Position numbers and translations under genes: made by a program. From assembly GCF_025698545.1 (NCBI RefSeq), contig NC_068576.1, positions 55,464,094 through 55,528,093 of the forward strand: 64,000 bases of DNA, read 5' to 3'. The DNA is from Gossypium raimondii (Eukaryota > Streptophyta > Magnoliopsida > Malvales > Malvaceae). Within the stretch, counting starts at the first letter, position 1. Every line of letters starts with the position of its first letter. The notes beneath the pieces were generated by a model. The model had not been told where the DNA came from. It searched no databases and saw only the letters and a program-made list of their open reading frames with translations. Shown one piece after another: positions 1-21,581 of the stretch.

Positions 1-1662
1 GCAAATCCCATTGATGTTCACCCGCTCTTCGTAATTGAGACAAGGGGGGGATGGTGGGCGGCACGCGCCTGGCGCCGGGGGCCCTTTTAATTCGTGGCTC
101 TACTTACTTATCAGTGTTTACAAATGTGGTCCACACATCTTTTGTTTCTTTCTATTTTTCTAACTATCTTCAAATAATTAATTAATTCAAATAAAACAAG
201 GTTGTCTTGTCATCATTTTGATTAATTTGTAGGTTGCGAGTCCTTAACGCAAAGTATGGGTTTTTTTTCTTCTAATAACTACTTTTATGTCGTTTAATTT
301 TAAATTTTAATTAATATTCTAATTATTTACATTTATAGTTATTCTTTAAAAAGTATAATTAATATCTTATGCTATTATTCAATAAAAATTACTTATTTAC
401 AAAAAATCTATATATATTTAATAGGTATAGCCCTTCACTAATTCATAAATTAGAAGATAATACATTTCAATACAATTAATCAATCGAACTAAGACTGAAT
501 TGATGTTATAATATATACACTTAACACCAGTTAAGGTGATGGTTACTATCTAACCTATATAATTATAGAAAGGTGGCAAAAGTGAATGATCAAAATACCA
601 AATTAAATGTAACCCCCAAAAAGAAAAGTAATACCAATTTTAATTGATTGGCTGTTCCCTGGAATGCAATCCTTTTGTAGTGATGAATTGACAGCAAAGG
701 ACCCCTTATTATTAAGGTCAACATGTGAAAAACATTGATGAAATATAAGGACATAAAAGTCCATTCATCAACATATCAAAGACTTTAAAAAAAAAAAATT
801 CACCTAACCAACCTCCAAAATCCATCGTGCTAAAGGAGAAGGGTTGGTGGCAACCAATGCGGTCTTGTTTTGGTGAAAAGTGTGTATTACGACACGTGTC
901 GGGAACTGGAGTGGTTGTTGCCTCGCGGAGGGGAACCGAACAGTGAGGTTAGCCCGTCCTCCTCGTGAAGCGGACTTTCTCAAAACATGAAATGAAATTG
1001 GAACCTACTTTCTTTTTTTTTTAATAAGGACAAATTAGGCATTTCCTTTTTCCCTCACCGTACTTCTCGGCACATTTTGATAATAAGGAGTCCTTATATA
1101 CCTTTTTTTGCGGAAATTGCCCCTTACTTTTTTATGTTTTACTTTTGAGTCCCTGTAGGTGTTGGGAGTGGGGACAAGAGAAAACTATATTTCACCAAAA
1201 ATAAAATCTTAGTGACGTTAGAATTAGTTGGAATTTAACTTATTATGAGAAATTTAATGAATTAATAAATGGAATTATATTATTATAATGATTGTTATGT
1301 TTCATATATTATTTTAATTAATTGATTATTACGTTAATATAAATTAATAAAAATTTAAAAGTTAATAAAATAAATAATTAAAAAGACTTAAGTAGTAAAA
1401 AAAGGAGGAGAAATTGCTTCTTCTTTTTTAAGTAGAGAGAGTAAATGAAAAATAACCCTATCTTACTATGTGCTTAGTTGATTGAAAAGGTAAATCGACG
1501 GAAATCTGAAAAGTAAGTAAAAATAGATTTTGTTTCGCAATAAAGGAAATAAGAAAAATAATTATTTTTTATTGAAATGATAAATTTATTGCAAGCGTTT
1601 TCCCTCATCTGACATTGTTTTGTTTTTACTTTTACTCTACTATTCAATGTGTATTCCAAGGT
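1..1662. other. intergenic sequence without a recognised gene
   Basis: No ORF of recognisable family and no tRNA or rRNA. The first ~100 bases are unusually GC-rich with a run of seven G, and the rest is AT-rich. An ACACGTGTC G-box/ABRE-like motif lies near 893-901. The GC-rich start could belong to a gene that continues left of the window, but nothing here proves it. Confidence 0.5.
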
Positions 1663-1670
1663 CTAAAGAC

Positions 1671-2110
1671 TAGGGCTGTGCATAATTTGGTTAACTTGAT
1701 TTTTTTTTCTGTTAACCGATCGAGTTCGGTTAATCGGTCGGGGGTCGGTTAATTTTTTTTTGATTTTTTCGGTTAACGGTTAAATCAGTTCGAAACCGGT
1801 CGGTTAATCGAAAAAAATAAGGTAAATCGAATTTTGCAAGGTAGGGCCTAAAATAGGTCAAATTAAACCCGGCCCAATTTTTTCTCAAGCTCAACACCGA
1901 ACTTTTTGGGTAATTTTCGGGTAATTCGGTTAATCGGGTAATTCGGGTAATTTTTAATCAAAAATAAAAAAACACATAATTTTCGGTTAATTCGGTTAAC
2001 CGACCTTATTAACCGAAAAAAATTCGGTTCGGTTAACGGTTAAAAATTTTAGAAGGTCGGTTAATTCGGTTATAGTAATTTTGGGTCGGTTAACCGAATG
2101 AATACCCCTA
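1671..2110. mobile_element. non-autonomous hAT-type MITE
   Basis: A 440-bp element whose left end begins TAGGGCTGTGCATAATTTGG and whose right end, reverse-complemented, begins TAGGGGTATTCATTCGG. These are imperfect terminal inverted repeats. It is flanked by a perfect 8-bp direct repeat, CTAAAGAC, at 1663-1670 and 2111-2118, the target-duplication length of hAT transposases. The interior is built almost entirely of alternating GGTTAACCGA-like words, so the strand can fold back on itself many times. There is no coding capacity. The duplication is seen directly; the superfamily follows from the duplication length and the TAGGG...CCCTA ends. Confidence 0.85.
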
Positions 2111-2118
2111 CTAAAGAC

Positions 2119-4890
2119 CCTGCGAAGGAGTTTGTGGGCATTGGTCATATAAATCAACATACTCGCTTCTTAAGTATACACTATTGGACCTAAAATTATC
2201 ATGACTACTAACACTAGAGTTGCCCTCAAATGGATACACGTTAAAGGATTCAGATTGTACTCATTACAATTCTAAATTCGTACCTTTCTTTGTTTTGTGG
2301 CAAGCTTTGTTGCTTTTAGTGGGTTTATTGTACACCTCTTGTCTATGTATAAACAAATAAAAGATAAAATAAGAAAGATATTGTTAAAAATATAACATCG
2401 ATAATATAGTAATGTATCGCAAATAAAAGAAAGAAAAATAGAGCATATAGAAAAAATTCACTATGTTGAATTCGAATAATATAATAGGAGAGACGACTAT
2501 ATTCTAATCAAAGTCAAATAGAGGTAATATAATAAGGTTAAAACACCTTGTTCTAATCAACATCAAATAGAGGTAATATACTTCCAAACATATTTTACTT
2601 ATGCAGCTTGGAGCTTGACCTACGCCCTCGTAGATCCCATATCTTATCACTTGCACTTTATTTTAACAACAATTTAAGTCACATATCTTTAACAAATACA
2701 AATATGCACATTTATAAAATTAGTCCATTAACAATATTATTTTTCCTATTTTTCATTTCCATCAAACAATTAGCAAAAGAAGAAAAACATTTTTTTTTCA
2801 TTTTCCCCATTCTTTTTTTCTATCAAGCCTCTAATAAAAAAGAAAAAAACATTTTCTCCATCTCTTTAAAATTTCCCTTATTTAATTATTTAATCTTTTT
2901 CAAAATTCTTTCCTCTATTAACTTCTTACATTTTCAAAACAACCTCGAAACACCATAGAATTTCATCTTATGGAATAATAATAATAAAACCATGAAATTC
3001 ATAATGTTCATAAGTTCTACACGAAGCCAATATCACATGATAAAAAGGGGAAGAATTTATGTTAAAAAGGAATATGGTAACATTAAAACCAGTGGCGTTA
3101 TTAGTTTTCAGTTTTGTTACCTCAGGTGTAATTTGGTCCATAGATTTTGTCACAAACCAAAAAAAAAAAACAGCGGTTATTATTATTTTAATTAATAAAA
3201 ATCTTCGAATGCCAATAAGGGATTTAGTTGACAAAAAAAGTTTAATTTGTTTAGTTAATTAAAGTTAAAAGTCTGTTTTCTAACGGTCAGCAACAAAAAT
3301 CACCTATACCATTGGCCGCGTCCCTTTTTCTTTTTCATTTTAATATTCCCTTTATTTTGTTATATAATTTCTTAGATTAAGTTAATTTTAGTTAATTGTT
3401 AATAGTATTTATGTTTATAAATGGATTATTAATCAGTATCACCACACTCTTTGACAATACAGAAAAACGTAGATTTAAGTGTGTTGAAATGCATTATTTC
3501 TTATTTTTCTAAGTTCAAACATTGAAAATGTTGAAAATCACATTATTAAAATAAACAATCATAAACCTTAAAAATAAGTAGTAAAATCAATGGTCGAGGG
3601 TTCAATCCTCGCCTTGAGTATGAATAGCTTTAAAACTCGTGGCCAGCATCTACCCCTTTAATGAGCCTACAGAATACAGAGGGTTAATTACTGGACTCGC
3701 TACAATAGATACATTGAGAAATAAAAAAAATTGTAAAATAAATAAATAAAATCTGATCCTATCACTATTTTTTTATATTTAAAAAACTTCATAAAGTCAG
3801 TGAAATAACATGTCATCACATTAATTTTTTAAGATTTTCCCAATTACTTATTTACTAATTAAATGACGAAATTATGGCAATAAATCTAATAAGGAAAAAA
3901 AAGGTTTTAATTTGGTAAGTTAATTATATTATATTTGTTGGCTGTCAAATTACATAAACCATTGGCCGCGTCTTGGGTTTTATCAAAGCTTAAATATTAT
4001 TATTAGTTACTTTTTATTTTTCGTCATTCCTCGCGTCACATTACGTGTCTAATTACCTACCTTGCATTTGATAAAACAATTTTTGACAAAATTACTCTCT
4101 AATTTTTTTTTAAATTTAGGACTAATTCGTGACTTTCAAATGCTTAATATATAATTAGTTTTTGTCACGATTATAATTTAAACAAATGAAAATATTTTAG
4201 GCTTAGAAAATTCTGAATAATAAATATAGATAAAATGATAATAAATTTATATTTTAATATTATTGAACACGTATTTGATCTTTAAATTTATAATTTATAA
4301 TTCATTTATTTAAAAATAATATAAAAATATAAAAAGATAAAATGTCAATATAACAATATTAAATATAATATTTAAAAATATATTTCTATAAAAATACTTA
4401 AATATAAGTATTAAAAATTTTAATAATTTTGAAGACAAATTTATAATTTTTTCTTAACCTTTAATTTACTTTAAAAACAATCAAATAATTGCGAATCGCA
4501 ATGGAAAGGAGTCAAACAATTTAATTTTCATTTAGAAAAAAAACCAACGCCTAGGTTAAAATAAAAATAAATAAAGTATTTCATAGTAGTATTATTTTTT
4601 ACGGTGACGTAACTAGCGGAGGCTCGGAGCCGAACCTAATCCCTAAGCTTCCTATACGACAAAAGCAGCCAACTTCCAGGGTGTCTAATAATATCTATTA
4701 CCTCCGTCGCTGTGCCGCATAGGGGATTAAAACCTACACGTGTCGGTTTCTTAAGCTTATGATCTGTCACGTCTATGTTAGAAAGGGTGTGTTTGGATAC
4801 CGGGTAAATTTTTAGAGCTTCCGATAAACAGTGGTCCCCACATACTGCCACTAAAAATAAATTCTTTTTTATTTTATTATTAATATTCTT
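2119..4890. other. AT-rich intergenic region upstream of glutamate synthase
   Basis: No supportable gene. It contains a 30-bp direct repeat of the type TTCTAATCAA..TCAAATAGAGG near 2502-2531 and 2551-2580. It also contains a diverged ~80-bp duplication ending in ACCATTGGCCGCGTC near 3308-3322 and 3958-3972, and a tRNA-like B box near 3599. Short ORFs on either strand have no family resemblance and sit in low-complexity AT-rich sequence. Confidence 0.6.
3570..3710 (+). repeat. possible tRNA-derived SINE relic
   Basis: The sequence GGTTCAATCC at 3599-3608 matches the RNA polymerase III B-box consensus and is preceded by a weak A-box-like stretch. No complete tRNA cloverleaf can be drawn, so this is more likely a SINE fragment than a tRNA gene. 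The boundaries are guesses. Confidence 0.35.
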
Positions 4891-4893
4891 TTT

Positions 4894-4903
4894 CTATATA
4901 AAC
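4894..4903 (+). promoter_or_regulatory. TATA box of the glutamate synthase gene
   Basis: The sequence CTATATAAAC lies about 500 bases before the coding start. It is followed by a pyrimidine-rich leader (CTCATCTCTTC, then long CT/TTTC stretches), a common arrangement at plant transcription starts. Transcription would begin near 4925-4935. The leader contains a single upstream AUG, at 5177. Confidence 0.6.
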
Positions 4904-5176
4904 TCAGTACTCATCTCTTCAAAGATCTATAAAAAAAGGGCAGGCTCTCTTTCAAGTCGGATCTGCTCAGTTAATTTTCTTTTTTCTCTGTTTTCTTTTT
5001 CCTGCTTGTTTGCCTCTCTTTCTAGGTTTCTCGCGCATTTTCTCGGTTTATTTCTTGAGGTTTGATCGGTGAGGGAATCGGGGGATTTCATTTTCCTAGT
5101 GTTTTCGAGTGGTTCGAAGATCGGTCTTTGGAGAATCCGCACGTGACGAAGAGATTTTTTTTTCTCTTTTTCATAT

Positions 5177-5182
5177 ATGTAA
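5177..5182 (+). promoter_or_regulatory. AUG-stop minimal upstream ORF in the leader
   Basis: The six bases ATGTAA are a start codon followed directly by a stop. Scanning 4920-5405 by eye, this is the only ATG before the main start at 5406. AUG-stop elements are known in plants to stall ribosomes and cause mRNA decay (the boron-responsive NIP5;1 leader). A possible leader intron (donor near 5069, acceptor near 5239) would remove it if spliced. Confidence 0.5.
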
Positions 5183-5405
5183 AAGAATTACTATTTGGAA
5201 GGATTTGGTTTCGTTTGAACTGGATTTTTGAAACTCAGGACTTCGTTTTTTCCCCGGGAAATAAATCGTTCGAAATATTTTCAGATCTTACTAGATCCGG
5301 TTGTCGGATCTGAATCTGAAGAGGAAAAAGTTTTTCAGAAAAGCTCTTTAAATTGAATTATAGTGTAAAGAATATCGGAGTTTGTAAAACCGTTTTTTTG
5401 AAAAA

Positions 5406-16420
<11,015 letters not shown>

Positions 16421-17799
16421 ATGATCCATCAGATTGTTATTGTTTGCGACATTGGGCTGAAATGGAACCCGCATCCAATACATTCCGAAGGAAATTGGTA
16501 TTTACATGGATGACCAGAGTGGGAATTAAAGCATGAATCTTTTGCGGTTAAACCAGCAAGGGGGATATATGCTTTAATCTCCCAACAAAGAACCTATAAG
16601 CAAAAATCAATAAACATTCATGGGGCTGAGCTGATATTGAGTAGATTTAGGGATATTTTGTCTTTTCTCATGTCTTTGTTATCTTTATTTATAGTTTTTA
16701 TTCAGGTTCAGCTCTCATCGTTTTCTTGAAAGGTACAATAATGTATAGTTTTGTCTCTTAAATCGTTTGGTTTAGACAAGAATGCGAGGTGCTTTTTAAT
16801 ATGAAATATTTGAGGTTGGGTTTTCTGATGAACTCAGTTAAAGAACTAAATACGACATTTTCACAACTAAATCAATTAAAAAAAAAGAAGCAGCTCAATT
16901 GTCGTTTAAATAGGTTTTTTAGCTTATTTCAACCAATTCTGGTGGTCAATCCAATTGGTCAAGAGAGAGTTTTAGAGTGAGAAATATTAAATTTTCCTTG
17001 ATAAATGTATATTTCAAGATTTTTCCAAATTTCTACAATTGTTATTGCCTTCAACTTCTTTCATCCAGCTCAACCATATTTGATTATAAATAATTGTTCA
17101 CTTAAATTCGCTAAATTCAAATTGAGAACCAGTCCATTAACAATTTAAACCCCAAAACTATTTGAATTTAAATAAATCTCATTTTAGATTTGAGCGCCTA
17201 ATGTCTTGAGAAAATCAATCTTCAAATCTGAACAATTTAATTAAAAAATTGAATTCAAACTCAAGTTCTAAATTCTTCATTAGACCTGTAAATGGATACG
17301 TTTAAATGAAAGAATCTTTATGTTCATTAAAAATTTTAAGATGTTTGTTCGTGTTTATTTATTCAAAATTAAGTTTGTTTAAATTAAACAAACATGTCCA
17401 CCAACATATACCTAAACATATTTACGAACAAGGTTCATAAATAAGTAATAAACAAACAATAATAAACACATATATTATTTCTAAATAAAAGAATCAAATA
17501 TAAATATTAATAATTAAAATATAAATAAAATATAACCACAAAAACATAATAATTTTATTAATAGAAAGATAAAATAAATTTTAAATGATGTATTAAATTT
17601 TTAAACGAATATAAATAAATTTATTTATAAATTTTTGTTTATGTTAAATTCATTTTATAAAAGAGACTTAAAAATCTTGTTAATTTAATAAACTAAAACT
17701 GAACTGTTGATGACTGGTATAGACTCCGAAGTCTATAGGAAATAAGATAAACCGCATGGAGGTCCCTGGCCACTGACCATCAAACAAAGTAGCCGTTAG
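16421..17799. other. 3' UTR of glutamate synthase and intergenic spacer
   Basis: A canonical AATAAA lies at 16609-16614 and a T-rich stretch follows near 16660-16700, consistent with polyadenylation of the upstream gene within about 350 bases of its stop. From about 16980 the spacer is AT-rich. A segment from 17284 (TAGACCTGTAAATGGATACG) resembles the left end of a hAT-like MITE, but no matching right end was found. No gene was seen. Confidence 0.55.
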
Positions 17800-17814
17800 T
17801 AAAGAAAGGCAACG

Positions 17815-20394
17815 ATGATGGCGATGGTGAATCTTTCTCTTCCCGCTCCCGCCAAATCTCCATCCCGTCCACCGCCAAAACTCTCATCACAGTCGTCAGT
17901 ACCACTGTCCGTCAACCGTTCCGTCAACTTCGAACCTCTTAGGCACCGTCTCATCAAACACCTCGATGCAGGCCACCTCCACAAAGCCATATCCACTCTC
18001 GATGTCATGGCCAGTCATAACGCCCACCAGGACCTCGTCACCTACTCGTTGCTCCTCAAGGCTTGCATCAGGTCACGTGACTTCCAGCTCGGTAAACTCG
18101 TTCACTGCCACTTGACTGAGTCTAAACTCGAGCTTGACTCCGTCCTTTTCAACTCCCTCATCAGTTTGTATTCAAAGGCCGGTGATTGGACCAAAGCCCG
18201 TGAAATATTCGAAAGTATGGGAAACAAACGGGATTTAGTTTCATGGAGTGCAATGATTTCTTGTTTCGCTAACAATAAGATGAGTTTTGAAGCGATTTTG
18301 ACGTTTCTTTATATGCTTGATAATGGGTTTTTGCCAAATGAGTATTGCTTCACGGCTGTCATTCGGGCTTGTTCGACATCCGAGTTTTTTCCAATTGGGG
18401 AAATAATTTTAGGGTTTTTAGTGAAAACTGGCTATCTTGACTTTGATACGAATGTTGGGTGTGCTTTAATTGATATGTTTGTTAAAGGGAATAGTGATTT
18501 GGAGTCAGCTTTTAAAGTGTTTGATAAAATGCCTGACAGAAATGTTGTTGCTTGGACATTGATGATAACTAGATGTACGCAGTTAAGTTACCCAAGTGGT
18601 GCTATTGAATTGTTCGTTGATATGGTTCTAGGTGGCTATATGCCTGATCGGTTTACACTAAGTGGCATCATTTCAGCTTGTACGGAGCTAGAATCGGAAT
18701 CATTGTCTCTTGGCAAACAATTGCATTCTTGGGTTATACGGTCTGGATTCGCATCGGATGTTTGCATTGGTTGTAGTTTAGTGGACATGTATGCTAAGTG
18801 TACAATAGATGGATCTTTGGATGATTCTAGGAGGGTGTTTGATAGAATGGAAAATCATAACGTAATGTCGTGGACTGCGATTATAACAGGGTACGTACAA
18901 TGCGGAGGTCGTGATATGGAAGCCATTGAGCTTTTTTGCAAAATGATTGAAGGTCCTGTTCCACCTAATCATTTCACATTTTCTAGTGTTCTCAAGGCGT
19001 GCGGAAATCTTTCCGATTCACGCGCAGGTGAACAATTTTATGCTCATGCAGTAAAACATGGTTTTGCTTCAGATGATTATGTGGGAAACTCTCTTATAAG
19101 CATGTATGCGAAATCCGGAAGAATGGACGATGCTCAAAAAGCTTTTGAATCTCTATTCGAGAAGAATTTAGATTCTTACAACACTGTTGTCGATGCTTAT
19201 GCTAAGAACCTGGATTCTGAAGGAGCTTTCGAGCTTTTTCATGAAATCTCGGATTTTGGAGTTGAGGTTAATGCCTTCACCTTTACGAGTTTACTGAGTG
19301 GAGCTTCAAGTATTGGTGCAATTGGCAAGGGCGAGCAAATCCATGCTCGGTTACTTAAATCCGGGTTTCAGTCAAACCAATGCATTTGTAATGCGTTGAT
19401 ATCGATGTACGCTAGATGTGGACACATAGAAGCTGCTTTTCAAGTTTTCAACGAGATGGGTGATCGAAATGTTATAACTTGGACCTCTATGATCACGGGT
19501 TTTGCAAAACATGGATTTGCTGCTAGAGCTTTAGAAATATTCCATGAAATGCTCAAGGCAGGGATTAGGCCAAACGAGATCACTTATATTGCTGTTTTAT
19601 CGGCATGTAGTCACGCAGGCTTGGTTTCGGAGGGATGGGAAATTTTCAAGTCAATGCACAAAGAACATGGAATTGCCCCAAGAATGGAACATTATGCATG
19701 TATGGTTGATTTGCTGGGGCGATCAGGATTGCTCAGGGAAGCCATCGAGTTTATAAACAAGATGCCCTGCACACCAGATGCCTTGGTCTGGCGTACATTT
19801 CTTGGAGCTTGCCGAGTCCACCATGACAAAGAGCTCGGGGAACACTCTGCAAAGATGATACTTCAACAGGGTCCCCATGATACCGCTGCCCATATCTTAC
19901 TATCGAATTTGTATGCCTCTTCGGGTCAATGGGAAGATGTGGCTCGGATTAGGAAAAATATGAAAGAAAGAAATCTTATCAAGGAAGCTGGTTGTAGTTG
20001 GATAGAGGTGGACAACAAAATACACAGGTTCCATGTGGCTGATACTTCACACCCACAAGTGCAGGAGATTTATGACAAATTAGATGAAATGGCTTTAAAA
20101 ATAAAGGGATTGGGGTACGTCCCCAATACCGATTTTGTACTTCACGAACTCGAGGAGGAACAGAAGGAGCAATTCGTTTTCCAACACAGTGAGAAAATTG
20201 CCGTTGCATTCGGACTTATAACCACATCGAGACCAAAACCGATTCGGGTTTTCAAGAATCTCCGTGTTTGCGGGGACTGCCATACTGCGATCAAATACAT
20301 ATCGATGGCCACGGGGAGAGAAATCGTTTTAAGAGATTCAAACCGGTTTCATCATATCAAGAATGGAACCTGCTCTTGCAATGATTACTGGTAG
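17815..20394 (+). CDS. EMB2261: PLS-DYW pentatricopeptide repeat protein, EMB2261-like
   Basis: An intronless ORF of 859 aa, typical of plant organellar PPR genes. The start at 17815 is preceded by an in-frame TAA at 17800-17802. Two further Met residues follow at positions 2 and 4. The N-terminus (MMAMVNLSLPAPAKSPSRPP...) is rich in Ser and Pro and poor in acids, fitting a plastid transit peptide. PPR repeats fill residues ~50-640, with recurring LVDMYAKCG-, VISWTxMITG- and EAIELFxxM-type units. The E and E+ region follows, then a DYW cytidine-deaminase domain with His791-Ser-Glu793, the CGDCH zinc ligands (Cys819, Cys822, His823) and the terminal Asp-Tyr-Trp. Proteins of this class perform C-to-U editing of organelle RNA. 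Resemblance to Arabidopsis EMB2261 (At3g49170), needed for embryo development, is from memory. The edited site is unknown. Confidence 0.93.
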   Translation: MMAMVNLSLPAPAKSPSRPPPKLSSQSSVPLSVNRSVNFEPLRHRLIKHLDAGHLHKAISTLDVMASHNAHQDLVTYSLLLKACIRSRDFQLGKLVHCHLTESKLELDSVLFNSLISLYSKAGDWTKAREIFESMGNKRDLVSWSAMISCFANNKMSFEAILTFLYMLDNGFLPNEYCFTAVIRACSTSEFFPIGEIILGFLVKTGYLDFDTNVGCALIDMFVKGNSDLESAFKVFDKMPDRNVVAWTLMITRCTQLSYPSGAIELFVDMVLGGYMPDRFTLSGIISACTELESESLSLGKQLHSWVIRSGFASDVCIGCSLVDMYAKCTIDGSLDDSRRVFDRMENHNVMSWTAIITGYVQCGGRDMEAIELFCKMIEGPVPPNHFTFSSVLKACGNLSDSRAGEQFYAHAVKHGFASDDYVGNSLISMYAKSGRMDDAQKAFESLFEKNLDSYNTVVDAYAKNLDSEGAFELFHEISDFGVEVNAFTFTSLLSGASSIGAIGKGEQIHARLLKSGFQSNQCICNALISMYARCGHIEAAFQVFNEMGDRNVITWTSMITGFAKHGFAARALEIFHEMLKAGIRPNEITYIAVLSACSHAGLVSEGWEIFKSMHKEHGIAPRMEHYACMVDLLGRSGLLREAIEFINKMPCTPDALVWRTFLGACRVHHDKELGEHSAKMILQQGPHDTAAHILLSNLYASSGQWEDVARIRKNMKERNLIKEAGCSWIEVDNKIHRFHVADTSHPQVQEIYDKLDEMALKIKGLGYVPNTDFVLHELEEEQKEQFVFQHSEKIAVAFGLITTSRPKPIRVFKNLRVCGDCHTAIKYISMATGREIVLRDSNRFHHIKNGTCSCNDYW

Positions 20395-21480
20395 AAGGAA
20401 ATTATTTCACCGAGTTCGTCTTGGTCTGAGCTCGTATTTATCGGACGTCACAACCGTCCTTTAGCTGTCTCCGTGATGCACTCGTGTGGACGGAATAATT
20501 TGATCCTTGTCTGGCCAGTTTATCTTTTATCTCATTCTTTTTGGCCATTGAAATTGAGGCATGTATATCACCACTGCTAACTGTTCTTCCCTGCTTGTTT
20601 ATATATACAATTTTATAATCATAGATGTTTGATATTGTGAATATATATATATATATATATAATCTAATTATTATCAATAACAATTTAAAGAAAAACTTTA
20701 TCATCCAATGAGGTCTTAGTTTAATGACAATGGTAAGATACTAAAATTTCAAGTTTGATATATTCTCTGCAATATAACTTTACTTATAATTTTAAAATAT
20801 CTTATATTAATTGAAAAATACATTATGTTTCACATATAATTATATTAGAATATAATACAATTTATATTTTAATAATAAATAAAATATTTTATAATTAAAT
20901 AGATTTTTGTTTTTAATGAAAATTATTGAAGGTATTAGTGAAATTAAGTGAATAATTTCATATATTATAAAATTAACTTGTCTAATCCAACACGTGTCAT
21001 TCCTTGTCAGAATAAGAGATTTTTATGTAGTGATGGCGACAAATATTCTATTTTTAAAATTCATTCCAATATTTTAACTATCATTTAGTATTTACATTAA
21101 ATTTAGAAAGAAAATACGAGTATTACTTATTAGATATTTATTATCTCAAGTTACTTTACTTTTACAGTTAATAAAGTCAAAGTCAAATTTCTATAATTTA
21201 AATTTCATTTTATTTAAAATTTTATATTTAAAAATCATTTAGACTTACTATAAATAATTTAATAGGAATTCGAACCCAAGCACTGGATGCCACGTAGTAG
21301 GATTTCTAGATAAAAGTGGTGGGCCCTATACCTTTACCGTACCGAATCAACGACCGCCAGGTTTAACTCCACGTGTCACCAACTAAATCATTACCGTCCA
21401 CGTTCTGTTTTAAAAAATTCTTGGTCAGTTGTACGTCAAAAGCCCATGTGGCTACCTCCCAGTTGTCCTAAATTCAATGT
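20395..21480. other. intergenic spacer and distal promoter of the PP2C gene
   Basis: No gene. It holds an (AT)n microsatellite at about 20640-20661 and a weak tRNA-like SINE relic near 20701-20765 (A-box-like TCTTAGTTTAATG, B-box-like CAAGTTTGATA). From 20990 onward there is a promoter zone with several ACGT-core motifs. The remainder is AT-rich. Confidence 0.5.
20991..21402 (+). promoter_or_regulatory. cluster of ABRE/G-box-like ACGT motifs
   Basis: CACGTGTC occurs twice, at 20991-20998 and 21370-21377, with further ACGT cores at 21291 (CACGTAG) and near 21399 (CCACGTTC). CACGTGTC is the classic ABA-responsive element bound by ABF/AREB bZIP factors. Its position 180-570 bases before a clade-A-type PP2C fits the known ABA induction of these genes. 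Function is inferred. Confidence 0.6.
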
Positions 21481-21484
21481 TTTC

Positions 21485-21494
21485 TATTTATAAT
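21485..21494 (+). promoter_or_regulatory. TATA-like element of the clade-A-type PP2C gene
   Basis: TATTTATAAT lies 63 bases before the start codon, giving a short leader. That leader contains one upstream ATG at 21546 that is out of frame with the main start. Confidence 0.45.
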
Positions 21495-21545
21495 CAAACT
21501 TTTTCATTTGTTAGGTCTCCACTTGTCCCTTTGCCTTTCAATATC

Positions 21546-21581
21546 ATGCAGAAAACATGGAAAAGGAGGAGAACATACTAA
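21546..21581 (+). other. short overlapping upstream ORF on the PP2C mRNA
   Basis: ATG at 21546 opens an 11-codon frame that runs across the main ATG (21557) in another frame and stops at TAA 21579-21581. Its start context is weak. The main start has A at -3 and G at +4, so leaky scanning would be expected. Confidence 0.45.

Noticed and set aside
2608..2958. 116-codon ORF on the plus strand
   Set aside because: It is low-complexity AT-rich sequence giving long runs of Phe, Leu, Ile and Lys, has no initiator ATG at its 5' end and no family resemblance.
3590..3625. Candidate tRNA gene from GGTTCAATCC
   Set aside because: There is no acceptor stem, D-arm or anticodon arm. Only a B-box match is present.
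5062..5313. 83-codon frame in the GOGAT leader
   Set aside because: It has no ATG start and sits in the leader. The only leader ATG is the AUG-stop at 5177.
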